Below are positions 41,832 to 47,569 of a stretch of 47,818 nucleotides of DNA, one piece after another (position 1 is the stretch's first letter; every line of letters starts with the position of its first letter). Below the pieces are notes generated by a model. The model searched no databases. It saw only the letters and a program-made list of their open reading frames with translations, and was not told the origin of the DNA. The translations under genes were made by a program, and so were the position numbers. Source of the DNA: a virus; the IMG/VR virus record IMGVR_UViG_3300036900_000158, positions 1-47,818 of that record; one strand, written 5' to 3'.

Positions 41832-42905
41832 TTAAAATTTAGTTAATAGATCACTAAATGCAAGTGAAGCTGTCTGCCACACTACTCCGTTTCCGGCCCC
41901 ACGAAGAAGGTCTTCTCTAAAGTTGTACCCATCAATTGTAATACCCAAGCTGGGTTTAACGACTCTCGGGTGTTCCCAATCGTATTGGTATTGTCCTGGT
42001 CTTGCAGGGAAGCAACCTTGTGATCCAGACGATCGTTCTCTCTGCTCTTTCCTGTTGATCGATTCATACTTCCTGGCGAAGCTCCTTTGTACATCACTGA
42101 CACAGGTGTCGGCCAATTTTTTACCTGATATTCCAGACTCTGTCCTCCCTGCTGGTACTTCGTATGTTGCTGGTGTGCTGTTGGTGTTACCCACGATTTC
42201 AATTCTTGTTTCGTTTTCGGATAATCCGCTGGACGCTGCACCTGCTCCATTAACCCCGAATGTCTCAGAACATTCCTTCCGTCGTTCCGAATCATTTTCT
42301 CGGGAGTTCTCGGCGCACAATCCCTGTGATCCATTACCGTCGGCGTTAACCATGCATTCGTTGAATTGTGAAAGTATGTCTCTTCTGATTGCAAGGATGA
42401 AGAGCCTGTCTCTTCGATGTGGCGCGCCAACTTCTTCCGCAGAATAGATTCCCTCCCTAACCTCGTAACCAAGTTCTTGAAGCTCTCTTCTAACTTGCTC
42501 ATATCCGAGATTGAGGTGCCCTCGGACGTTTTCGAAGAAACAGAAAACAGGTCTAATTGCTTCGATTCCATCTTTAATGTATGGCCATAAGTGTCGGGGG
42601 TCTTCTGTTCCTTTTTGATTACCGGCAACAGAAAAAGGCTGACACGGGTATCCTCCAATAATGCCGTGTATATTTCCGTGAAAATAAGAGAAAGGGAAGG
42701 TTTTAAGATCCGTCCAGATAGGTGCCGGATCCAAAAAACCCTTTTCCATCCCGCATAAAAGGTTTTCAATGATAAAGGCTTCGATTTCCGCATAAGCGGC
42801 AACCCTGATTCGTTGCTGTAAAGCGTGTTCAATTCCAACTTCAAGCCCTCTAAGGAGTCCGGTACAAAGGCTGAGTATAACGGGTGATTCTTTGGTAGTA
42901 GCCAC
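41832..42905 (-). CDS. C5-cytosine DNA methyltransferase
   Basis: 357 residues starting at GTG 42905. Motif IV with the catalytic Cys: GGYPCQPFS (C88). Motif VI: FFENVRGH (E125). Motif VIII: APHRRDRLF (163-169). Motif X-like GNGVVWQTA is near the C-terminus. Motif I (LCTGLLRGLEVG) is an unusual form of the SAM site. The long central region (190-310) is low in structure and overlaps a second reading frame of 341 codons. It transfers a methyl group to cytosine C5, probably for anti-restriction. The GTG start shares a base with the ATG of the overlapping frame. Confidence 0.9.
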   Translation of the reverse strand: MATTKESPVILSLCTGLLRGLEVGIEHALQQRIRVAAYAEIEAFIIENLLCGMEKGFLDPAPIWTDLKTFPFSYFHGNIHGIIGGYPCQPFSVAGNQKGTEDPRHLWPYIKDGIEAIRPVFCFFENVRGHLNLGYEQVRRELQELGYEVREGIYSAEEVGAPHRRDRLFILAIRRDILSQFNECMVNADGNGSQGLCAENSRENDSERRKECSETFGVNGAGAASSGLSENETRIEIVGNTNSTPATYEVPAGRTESGISGKKLADTCVSDVQRSFARKYESINRKEQRERSSGSQGCFPARPGQYQYDWEHPRVVKPSLGITIDGYNFREDLLRGAGNGVVWQTASLAFSDLLTKF

Positions 42906-42907
42906 AT
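41882..42907 (-). CDS. Overlapping gene in a second frame of the C5 methyltransferase
   Basis: 341 residues starting at ATG 42907, two bases before the GTG of the methyltransferase; it lies within that gene but for two bases. The frame has no stop for more than 1 kb and encodes patterns I recall from Bacteroidota phage proteins: 'MRKSKPLSLKTFYAGWKRVF', 'HLSGRILKPSL', 'KQLDLFSVSSKTS', repeated 'W.TP' (WLTPTVMDHRD, WVTPTA, NWPTP), and 'NPAWVLQLMG' near the end. These tail motifs resemble the C-termini of other phage cytosine methyltransferases ('LNPxWVExLMGFPxGWT'). Function unknown; coding is inferred from these motifs and the open frame. Confidence 0.7.
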   Translation of the reverse strand: MWLLPKNHPLYSAFVPDSLEGLKLELNTLYSNESGLPLMRKSKPLSLKTFYAGWKRVFWIRHLSGRILKPSLSLIFTEIYTALLEDTRVSLFLLPVIKKEQKTPDTYGHTLKMESKQLDLFSVSSKTSEGTSISDMSKLEESFKNLVTRLGRESILRKKLARHIEETGSSSLQSEETYFHNSTNAWLTPTVMDHRDCAPRTPEKMIRNDGRNVLRHSGLMEQVQRPADYPKTKQELKSWVTPTAHQQHTKYQQGGQSLEYQVKNWPTPVSVMYKGASPGSMNRSTGKSRENDRLDHKVASLQDQDNTNTIGNTRESLNPAWVLQLMGTTLEKTFFVGPETE

Positions 42908-42929
42908 GTTTTTAATTTAAATTTTTCTT

Positions 42930-43070
42930 TCAGTTTAAATAGCGGGTACTGGCAGCATGGCTCTCCCCGCTCCTGTTAATGATTGATTTCATGTATTGTT
43001 TTTCTTCCCACTTCTGAAGCCGTAAGATTAATCGATTAAACCAAAATGGATTAGGTTCTAATATTTTCAT
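42930..43070 (-). CDS. 46-residue basic protein
   Basis: ATG at 43070 overlaps the upstream TAA (TAATG); TGA at 42930-42932. Starts MKILEPNPFWFNRLILRLQK. The last third overlaps RNA motif copy A at 42941-42971. Real by coupling, though its 3' end may be constrained by the RNA rather than the protein. Confidence 0.5.
   Translation of the reverse strand: MKILEPNPFWFNRLILRLQKWEEKQYMKSIINRSGESHAASTRYLN
42941..42971 (-). promoter_or_regulatory. RNA hairpin motif, copy A, 33 nt before the C5-methyltransferase start
   Basis: Minus-strand stem AGCGGG/CCCGCU (42966-42971 with 42941-42946) encloses a loop with conserved GA, AUGCU and AGUA. The same motif with compensatory changes occurs at 44571-44607, also 33 nt before a start codon. 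Likely a cis-regulatory leader. I do not recognise a riboswitch class. Confidence 0.5.
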
Positions 43071-43267
43071 TACTTACTGCCTAAAAGATCCATTAAGCTC
43101 AATTCCAGCCTTCCAATAACATCTTTTTGAAGCGATACAATCTCAATCAAATCTTTGTTTTTCTTGGTCAGCCTTGAATTTTCATCCAACAAACTATCAT
43201 TAATTTGACGCAATGATCTATTAGTAGACAACAATTCAAAATTGTTTTGGACATTTACTTTTGTCAT
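43070..43267 (-). CDS. Small coiled-coil protein, 65 residues
   Basis: Heptad-like throughout (LSTNRSLRQINDSLLDENSRLTKK..). No family recognised. Overlaps the 44-residue upstream gene by 32 nt and is coupled to the next gene by TAATG. Confidence 0.65.
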   Translation of the reverse strand: MTKVNVQNNFELLSTNRSLRQINDSLLDENSRLTKKNKDLIEIVSLQKDVIGRLELSLMDLLGSK

Positions 43268-43370
43268 TTTCCGGGTCGCTTTTTACTTTTAAATACTCTT
43301 TTATTAAATACCCTTTCTTGCCGTGATATTTACGAATCAATACGTAGGTATTACCGTTTATAATTTTCAT
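43236..43370 (-). CDS. 44-residue basic protein
   Basis: ATG at 43370 overlaps the upstream TGA (ATGA); TGA at 43236-43238. Very basic (MKIINGNTYVLIRKYHGKKG). Supported by the ATGA junction. Confidence 0.5.
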   Translation of the reverse strand: MKIINGNTYVLIRKYHGKKGYLIKEYLKVKSDPENDKSKCPKQF

Positions 43371-43588
43371 TTTTTAGTAGCCCATGTCCGTACTTTGGAA
43401 ATTATTTTTGAAATGGTTTTGTGGGTCATTTCAACATACCCGACAATTGCCGGTAAGTAAATGAACATGTAAACCCATATGCTTTGATTCAATGGGCTGT
43501 GAGTTGAATCATACTTTGATATTGCAATCCAAATGATCGATATAATCAAGGCGAATTTTACGGCATGAACGAATAGAAATGATTTCAT
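43367..43588 (-). CDS. Two-helix membrane protein, 73 residues
   Basis: Hydrophobic segments at ~6-24 (FVHAVKFALIISIIWIAIS) and ~35-52 (SIWVYMFIYLPAIVGYV), with a basic tail. Begins 2 nt after the lipoprotein stop. Possibly works with that lipoprotein at the cell envelope. Confidence 0.65.
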   Translation of the reverse strand: MKSFLFVHAVKFALIISIIWIAISKYDSTHSPLNQSIWVYMFIYLPAIVGYVEMTHKTISKIISKVRTWATKK

Positions 43589-43590
43589 AA

Positions 43591-44004
43591 CTACTTCAAG
43601 TCGGTTAGTTTAACGAAAGCAAAAGACAATCCCGGCACACTATTTTTTGATGCTGATTTCCCTTGATAGTCTGCCCGTATGCTCATTACATCGGTATTTT
43701 TACCGCTTGTGTTGAACGTTACAAAATACCCGTATGCCAGGTTACGCGTATCGTATGGCTCATACTTAACAGCGTTGTTGGTCTTAATCGTATCCTGTAC
43801 CCAATTGCCATTTACAACACGCTTCCAGATATACGGCACACGGTTAGAATACAGGGTAAATTTAACGAGCGTAGTGTCGTCTTCTTGGTTTAGGTTTGTT
43901 GTGACATCGATCACGGTTGCAGTAATTTGAGGTTGTGGTGCATCATCTTCTCCGCATGAAGTAAGAAGAAATGCGATTGATAAAGCGATTAGTAAATTTT
44001 TCAT
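43591..44004 (-). CDS. Phage-encoded lipoprotein
   Basis: 137 residues. Lipobox LLTSC at 13-17 follows a basic start (MKNLLIALSIAFLLTSC). After the Cys comes GEDDAPQ, an acidic stretch close to the surface-export signal of Bacteroidota lipoproteins, so it may be on the outer face of the outer membrane. The rest is beta-rich (TATVIDVTTNLNQEDDTTLV...). Phage lipoproteins often block receptors against superinfection; this is the likely but unproven role. Confidence 0.8.
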   Translation of the reverse strand: MKNLLIALSIAFLLTSCGEDDAPQPQITATVIDVTTNLNQEDDTTLVKFTLYSNRVPYIWKRVVNGNWVQDTIKTNNAVKYEPYDTRNLAYGYFVTFNTSGKNTDVMSIRADYQGKSASKNSVPGLSFAFVKLTDLK

Positions 44005-44213
44005 AATTGGTTTGGTTTATAGTTGTTAGTAAATTTTAATCCATGTACATAAAATTCTATAGGAAATTTTATGTTTAATAATGACTCAGTGAATTCTTTA
44101 AATGTTACATTATTGGATTCAAGACCCATATATTTTAAAGCTATATTCATTTGTATACAACCAATGAAGTCATTAAACTCATTCAATTTTGCAGCAGCTT
44201 CTTTGTAGTTCAT
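44001..44213 (-). CDS. Hypothetical protein, 70 residues
   Basis: Start at ATG 44213 (MNYKEAAAKLNEFNDFIGCI), 4 nt after the upstream stop; a longer frame to 44228 is less likely. Overlaps the lipoprotein start (ATGA). No family recognised. Confidence 0.65.
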   Translation of the reverse strand: MNYKEAAAKLNEFNDFIGCIQMNIALKYMGLESNNVTFKEFTESLLNIKFPIEFYVHGLKFTNNYKPNQL

Positions 44214-44217
44214 AATT

Positions 44218-44538
44218 TTAATCTGCAAATGTTAACTCAATATTTATGCCTTGGTGCTTGTCAATTACTTGTTGAATTAATTCACATGGAACATAACCAT
44301 AAACTGTTTGAGTTAAATCAGATTCATTTTCAGCGTAAGACTTAATCAATTCCTCTTCTTGATTTGGGAATCCTATTTCCATTTCTGAATACCAATATTG
44401 ATTTTTTCTAGGCTCACAGTAATGAATTTTAGAACCTTGAACTGAAAATTGAAATCCATCATTGCAAATGATTAGTGGTTTACATGGATATTCATCCTGT
44501 GGATTAAACGTTTTTAAATTAAATTCTGCTAGGTTCAT
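44218..44538 (-). CDS. Hypothetical protein, 106 residues
   Basis: Alpha/beta sequence with 'KPLIICNDGFQFSVQGSKIHY' near the N-terminus and 'YVPCELIQQVIDKHQGI' near the C-terminus, a pattern of small phage accessory proteins. Preceded by RNA motif copy B. Function unknown. Confidence 0.65.
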   Translation of the reverse strand: MNLAEFNLKTFNPQDEYPCKPLIICNDGFQFSVQGSKIHYCEPRKNQYWYSEMEIGFPNQEEELIKSYAENESDLTQTVYGYVPCELIQQVIDKHQGINIELTFAD

Positions 44539-44570
44539 AATTAATAAATTTTTGTAGTTTTTAAATTAAG

Positions 44571-44607
44571 GTCGGGTACTAGGAAATGAGCATAACCGTT
44601 CCCCGAC
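44571..44607 (-). promoter_or_regulatory. RNA hairpin motif, copy B
   Basis: Stem GUCGGG/CCCGAC (44602-44607 with 44571-44576); loop with GGAA/UUCC, AUGCU and UAGUA. Two outer base pairs differ from copy A by compensatory change. It fills most of the 80-nt gap and lies 33 nt before the ATG at 44538. Confidence 0.5.
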
Positions 44608-44618
44608 TTCTATGTGTT

Positions 44619-44825
44619 TTATAGAGAGATTATTTTATAATAAGAAGCATCTAAAAAAATTTGAAATGTATTTATCCCCATACGTTGAAGCATATTTTTA
44701 TCAAACCATAAATAATGTTCCGTTACGCGAGTGATTTTTACTTTAGTAGGAATCTCCATTCTTTCAGGTGAAAAATTTACTGGAACTTCAACAATTGATC
44801 CTTTTTTCAAATCTGATGCTTTCAT
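44619..44825 (-). CDS. First gene after the duplicated promoter, 68 residues
   Basis: Small beta-rich protein (SDLKKGSIVEVPVNFSPERM..KVKITRVTEHYLWFDKNM) of KOW/SH3 type in outline. It starts about 30 nt after the predicted transcription start. No family recognised. Confidence 0.65.
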   Translation of the reverse strand: MKASDLKKGSIVEVPVNFSPERMEIPTKVKITRVTEHYLWFDKNMLQRMGINTFQIFLDASYYKIISL

Positions 44826-44861
44826 AATATTTAGAAGTTTATCTGTTGTTGTTTGACCTTA

Positions 44862-44920
44862 CAAACATACCATACTATACGTTACCAAGCAAACATTTGT
44901 TGTAATATTTACTAAATATT
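44862..44920 (-). promoter_or_regulatory. Accessory-operon promoter, copy 2 of the duplicated promoter/operator
   Basis: TTTG (44890-44893), 20 nt, then TATGTTTG (44862-44869), an exact -7 match. The palindrome AATATTTA-G-TAAATATT (44904-44920) lies upstream. Positions 44876-44923 are identical to 8013-8060, so the same regulator should act on both promoters. Confidence 0.75.
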
Positions 44921-44935
44921 TTTTGAATGGGGTAT

Positions 44936-44970
44936 AAAAATAGCCCCTAAGCTTATTAGGGGCTATTTTT
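44936..44970 (-). terminator. Terminator after the isolated structural gene
   Basis: Perfect 15-bp stem (44956-44970 with 44936-44950), 5-nt loop, U-run. Begins 2 nt after the stop codon. Confidence 0.88.
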
Positions 44971-44971
44971 C

Positions 44972-45889
44972 TTATTCTCTTAGGCGTGTAAAATTCTGTA
45001 CGTATGGATTAAATGTAAGTGTTACGTTTGCAAATCGTACACCCTGCACCCATTCAGGCGAATAACTAGAAGATCGAACTACTTCTTTATCCCTGTAAGG
45101 TGTTGGATTCGTTGAATTATAATCAGTTATGGTAATCTTTCCGGACTGCATCATATCCACCCTTAAAAATTTATGGACCGGTTCTGGCATGGCTACAACA
45201 AACCATGTTAATTCTTCAACATCATCGTCTTTAAGCCATGTCATAGCGCCATTAGGGTACTTCACAAACTCACTTTCATTGGCAGTGGTCCAGTAGCCGA
45301 ATGTGCTGCGTGGTATTCTTATTGCATTAAACCAGTTTAAATTAGAATAGTCGTCAACCTTAATGTCCGCTTCTTTGGATCCATTTATACCATTTCTATA
45401 CCAAAATGCGTAAACGCTTTCCTCAGCCCTTTCATCGGTGTACTTCATTACCTTAAATTCAAAGGAAAAGTATTCAACTGAAGCACCTATGGATGGAGTT
45501 GCTTCCGATCTAAACCGGTATACGCCCTTGCCGGAAACAGATAAAACCTTAGACCATTCTATCTGGTATCCAATTGCTTTTTCATTGAATTTATTTGTAT
45601 AAAAACCAAATTCATAAAAAGTGCCGTATGTATCATCGATTAATTCTGCAACATCATTCCAAACTCCGGCAGTACGCTTTTGGATGTATATTTTTGCATC
45701 GGGGAAAAGTTCGCCAAAGAACCATATTACTGAATGCCGATCGTTTTTGCGTTCATCCGTAAAAGAAAGCTCTGCCAAGGCCGGCAATTCGAAGCAGCAT
45801 TCTAAAGACTTGTTTTCTATCATTGCCCCTCCTGGTTGCTCTGAGGTATAAAGGATATAAAAATCCTGTTTTATTGCCTGTCCATTCAT
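44972..45889 (-). CDS. Isolated structural-type protein, 305 residues
   Basis: Beta-rich and aromatic (KQDFYILYTSEQPGGAMIEN..FYEFGFYTNKFNEKAIGYQIEW). A C-terminal part carries 'GVRFANVTLTFNPYVQNF'. It reads like the tail-tip or baseplate proteins of Bacteroidota phages, yet it is an independent unit with its own promoter and terminator, far from the structural cluster. It is not a reverse transcriptase: no YxDD or other RT motif is present. Function unknown. Confidence 0.65.
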   Translation of the reverse strand: MNGQAIKQDFYILYTSEQPGGAMIENKSLECCFELPALAELSFTDERKNDRHSVIWFFGELFPDAKIYIQKRTAGVWNDVAELIDDTYGTFYEFGFYTNKFNEKAIGYQIEWSKVLSVSGKGVYRFRSEATPSIGASVEYFSFEFKVMKYTDERAEESVYAFWYRNGINGSKEADIKVDDYSNLNWFNAIRIPRSTFGYWTTANESEFVKYPNGAMTWLKDDDVEELTWFVVAMPEPVHKFLRVDMMQSGKITITDYNSTNPTPYRDKEVVRSSSYSPEWVQGVRFANVTLTFNPYVQNFTRLRE

Positions 45890-45911
45890 AATTATTTGAT
45901 TTTAGCTTGAG

Positions 45912-45941
45912 GCAATATACAAAAAGCCAGCCCTTAAAAAA
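45912..45941 (-). promoter_or_regulatory. Promoter of the isolated structural gene
   Basis: TATATTGC (45912-45919) with TTT exactly 19 nt upstream (45939-45941) inside the preceding terminator hairpin region. Confidence 0.45.
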
Positions 45942-45952
45942 AGGCTGGCTTT
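45921..45952 (-). terminator. Terminator just after the DGR template repeat
   Basis: 10-bp stem AAAGCCAGCC/GGCTGGCTTT (45943-45952 with 45923-45932), followed by U-run. It would end the transcript 18 nt after the TR. Confidence 0.85.
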
Positions 45953-45969
45953 ATTCATAATTTAAAGCA

Positions 45970-46040
45970 TAGGTGCGAACTGACATTCGTATTCGTGTTC
46001 GAGTTATCGTAATTCGAGTTCGAAAAGCTGGAGCCTGCCT
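45970..46040 (-). repeat. DGR template repeat (TR)
   Basis: A non-coding copy of the variable repeats found in the two genes just upstream. In the frame of the VRs it would read GSSFSNSNYDNSNTNTNVSS, with AAC/AAT codons at every position that varies in the VRs, the hallmark of a DGR template. Over 69 aligned bases (45970-46038), VR3 differs at 14 positions and VR1 at 17. All of the VR3 changes and 16 of the VR1 changes fall on the 21 adenines of the TR. A 41-codon frame in another phase also crosses it (45951-46076), but I regard this as incidental. Confidence 0.93.
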
Positions 46041-46083
46041 CACTGAACAATCGACAACTTTACAACGTACAACCATTGTTTTT

Positions 46084-46512
46084 TTACTTAATGATCAATT
46101 GATTTATTAAGTAATTTTTATTGAAGTGTTCCGCGGCAAAAAGTGCCAGATCCGGAGAAATAAACAAAAGGCGCGAACCGACATCCGTACCCGTGTACGA
46201 GTGACCGAAATACGAGCTCGAAAAGCCGGAGCCCGCCGGCTTTGACTTAGATGCGTCTACAAGGAACCATGGATAATATTTCCATGTCCCGTTATCCCAA
46301 TTTGGCTCCCAATCCTTACCACTGTTTTCTGCCTTGTTCAAAGCTTTAACTACATTGATCAGTATAAAATGATTTAACATGTAGTTTCTGAATTCTTCCG
46401 GAAACGCTGAAACGTCTGGAAGTTTGGCGGCATCCAAACCAATGTATTTGAATGCCGCCTCAACTGTTGTCAAAGACAATGTTTTCTTTTTTAAATCGAA
46501 TTTTTTTGGCAT
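46084..46512 (-). CDS. DGR target protein with VR3
   Basis: About 142 residues from the ATG at 46512 (MPKKFDLKKKTLSLTTVEAA), 11 nt after the upstream stop; a longer frame starts at 46545. The N-terminal half has 'LPDVSAFPEEFRNYMLNHFI', then 'WEPNWDNGTWKYYPWF', the VR (GSGFSSSYFGHSYTGTDVGS), and 'RLLFISPDLALFAAEHF'. From memory, this is a family of Bacteroidota phage proteins with a variable 'G.GF....VGSRL.F' region. No signal peptide, so it is probably cytoplasmic or carried in the virion. Binding role inferred from DGR biology. Confidence 0.85.
   Translation of the reverse strand: MPKKFDLKKKTLSLTTVEAAFKYIGLDAAKLPDVSAFPEEFRNYMLNHFILINVVKALNKAENSGKDWEPNWDNGTWKYYPWFLVDASKSKPAGSGFSSSYFGHSYTGTDVGSRLLFISPDLALFAAEHFNKNYLINQLIIK
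46168..46236 (-). repeat. DGR variable repeat VR3
   Basis: 69 nt aligned to the TR without gaps: 14 substitutions, all at TR adenines; 48 of 48 non-A positions identical. Confidence 0.93.
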
Positions 46513-46523
46513 TATTTTAAACT

Positions 46524-47411
46524 TTAAAGTGTATAACCATTCCACTCAGCTAAAAACTGACTTCCGCAATGTACCGCAGCTTTTGCGCTAACAAGCAAAA
46601 GGCGCGAACCGACGCCCGTACGCGTATACGAGTAATCGTAATACGAATCCGAGAAGCCGACGCCCGCCTTATAATCTGTTAGCCAAACCCTGTATTTCAT
46701 CTGGTTTGTATTATTAAAATCAGGAAACCAATCTTGACCGTTATTTTCAATTTTGTTAATTGCTTTAACGATGATCTTAAGGCGCTTATAGAAGCGATCT
46801 GAGCGATCTTCTGAACTTTCGCCCTTTACTTCATTATAAAGGTTTGGATTGTCTCCTGTGATGCTGCAGGCAATCTCAAAAGAGGTTATTTCTTCTATTG
46901 CTGTAATCTTAGATTGAAACAATCCCAATAAATACTTGCTGAATTCGGCTCTAAATTTCGTTGCAAAAAACTCTGCCTTTTCTTTCGTTGGAAAAACAAG
47001 GCGCGAACCGACATGCGCACCCGTGCGCGAGCCACCGTAATCCGAGTCCGAAAAGCCGCAGCCCGCCTGGTACTCCATCCAAGGCCAATATTTATATTCG
47101 TTTTTATCGTTATAATTTGGCTCCCAGCCCTCTTTAATTACATCGGCGATGTTTGAGACAATAAAAAAATCGTTGCTTGATCCCTCGATTTTGTTTTTTG
47201 GATTTGGAAAAGGGAGTGATTTAATCGGATCTATCCCTTTAATTTCGCAAACCTGTTCATAACTTTCCAGCCATTCCAAAACGCTTCCTGAAAGTTGTTG
47301 CTTGCTAAATTTTGATTCTAATTCCTTTTTTAAATTTGAATCAGTCGTGTTTTTGTAAATTTGTCGTGCTGCCTCCGGACTTAAATTGACGCATGCCTGT
47401 TGATTTTCCAT
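46524..47411 (-). CDS. DGR target protein with two variable domains (VR1 and VR2)
   Basis: 295 residues made of two copies of the same target domain. Copy 1 (~85-165): 'WEPNYNDKNEYKYWPWMEYQ', VR1, 'SRLVFPTKEKAEFFATKF'. Copy 2 (~210-295): 'WFPDFNNTNQMKYRVWL', VR2, 'SRLLLVSAKAAVHCGSQF'. The first ~80 residues are helical. A tandem arrangement of two DGR targets in one chain would give a bivalent variable protein. No signal peptide or membrane segment is visible. Confidence 0.85.
   Translation of the reverse strand: MENQQACVNLSPEAARQIYKNTTDSNLKKELESKFSKQQLSGSVLEWLESYEQVCEIKGIDPIKSLPFPNPKNKIEGSSNDFFIVSNIADVIKEGWEPNYNDKNEYKYWPWMEYQAGCGFSDSDYGGSRTGAHVGSRLVFPTKEKAEFFATKFRAEFSKYLLGLFQSKITAIEEITSFEIACSITGDNPNLYNEVKGESSEDRSDRFYKRLKIIVKAINKIENNGQDWFPDFNNTNQMKYRVWLTDYKAGVGFSDSYYDYSYTRTGVGSRLLLVSAKAAVHCGSQFLAEWNGYTL
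46599..46667 (-). repeat. DGR variable repeat VR2
   Basis: Aligned to the TR: 13 substitutions at TR adenines and 6 elsewhere. It is the most diverged of the three, perhaps an older or no longer rewritten copy. Confidence 0.8.
46998..47066 (-). repeat. DGR variable repeat VR1
   Basis: Aligned to the TR: 16 of 21 TR adenines changed, and only 1 of 48 other positions. Confidence 0.92.
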
Positions 47412-47444
47412 GTTGTTTTTATTGAAATGTGAAGGTTAAATAAT

Positions 47445-47562
47445 CCGGCGCCTCGCTATGGTAGGCGAACATTAGCGCCGGTCGGCCCTGGAGAATGACA
47501 AACTCCCGAACCATATTTTTGGTTTATCGATATGAACCCTTTGGCCGAAGCCGCCGGGTTCA
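47445..47562 (-). ncRNA. Candidate structured RNA upstream of the DGR target genes
   Basis: This GC-rich stretch in an AT-rich genome has five hairpins on the minus strand. First is UGAACCC/GGGUUCA (47556-47562 with 47532-47538) enclosing a GGC-UUCG-GCC hairpin. Next come AACCA/UGGUU (47520-47524 with 47509-47513) and GGAG/CUCC (47503-47506 with 47490-47493). Last is CCGGCGC/GCGCCGG (47475-47481 with 47445-47451) enclosing UCGC/GCGA. The stretch starts right after one gene and ends about 34 nt before the VR1/VR2 gene. It may be a leader, a processed RNA or part of the DGR. The class is unknown. Confidence 0.55.
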
Positions 47563-47569
47563 ATAAGCC

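Noticed and set aside
41923-42447. 174-codon plus-strand frame across the C5 methyltransferase
   Set aside because: No recognisable pattern, opposite to all other genes and without a promoter; the region simply has few stop codons in several frames.
44972-45889. Candidate reverse transcriptase beside the TR
   Set aside because: The protein is beta-rich and has no YxDD, SQG or other RT motif.
45951-46076. A 41-codon ATG-started frame across the TR
   Set aside because: It is in a different phase from the VR frame, is Arg/Thr-rich, and ends inside the terminator. The sequence is better explained as the non-coding template.
47445-47569. An open frame continuing in phase after the stop at 47570
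   Set aside because: It is a low-complexity translation of a strongly base-paired, GC-rich region; read-through is not needed to explain it.
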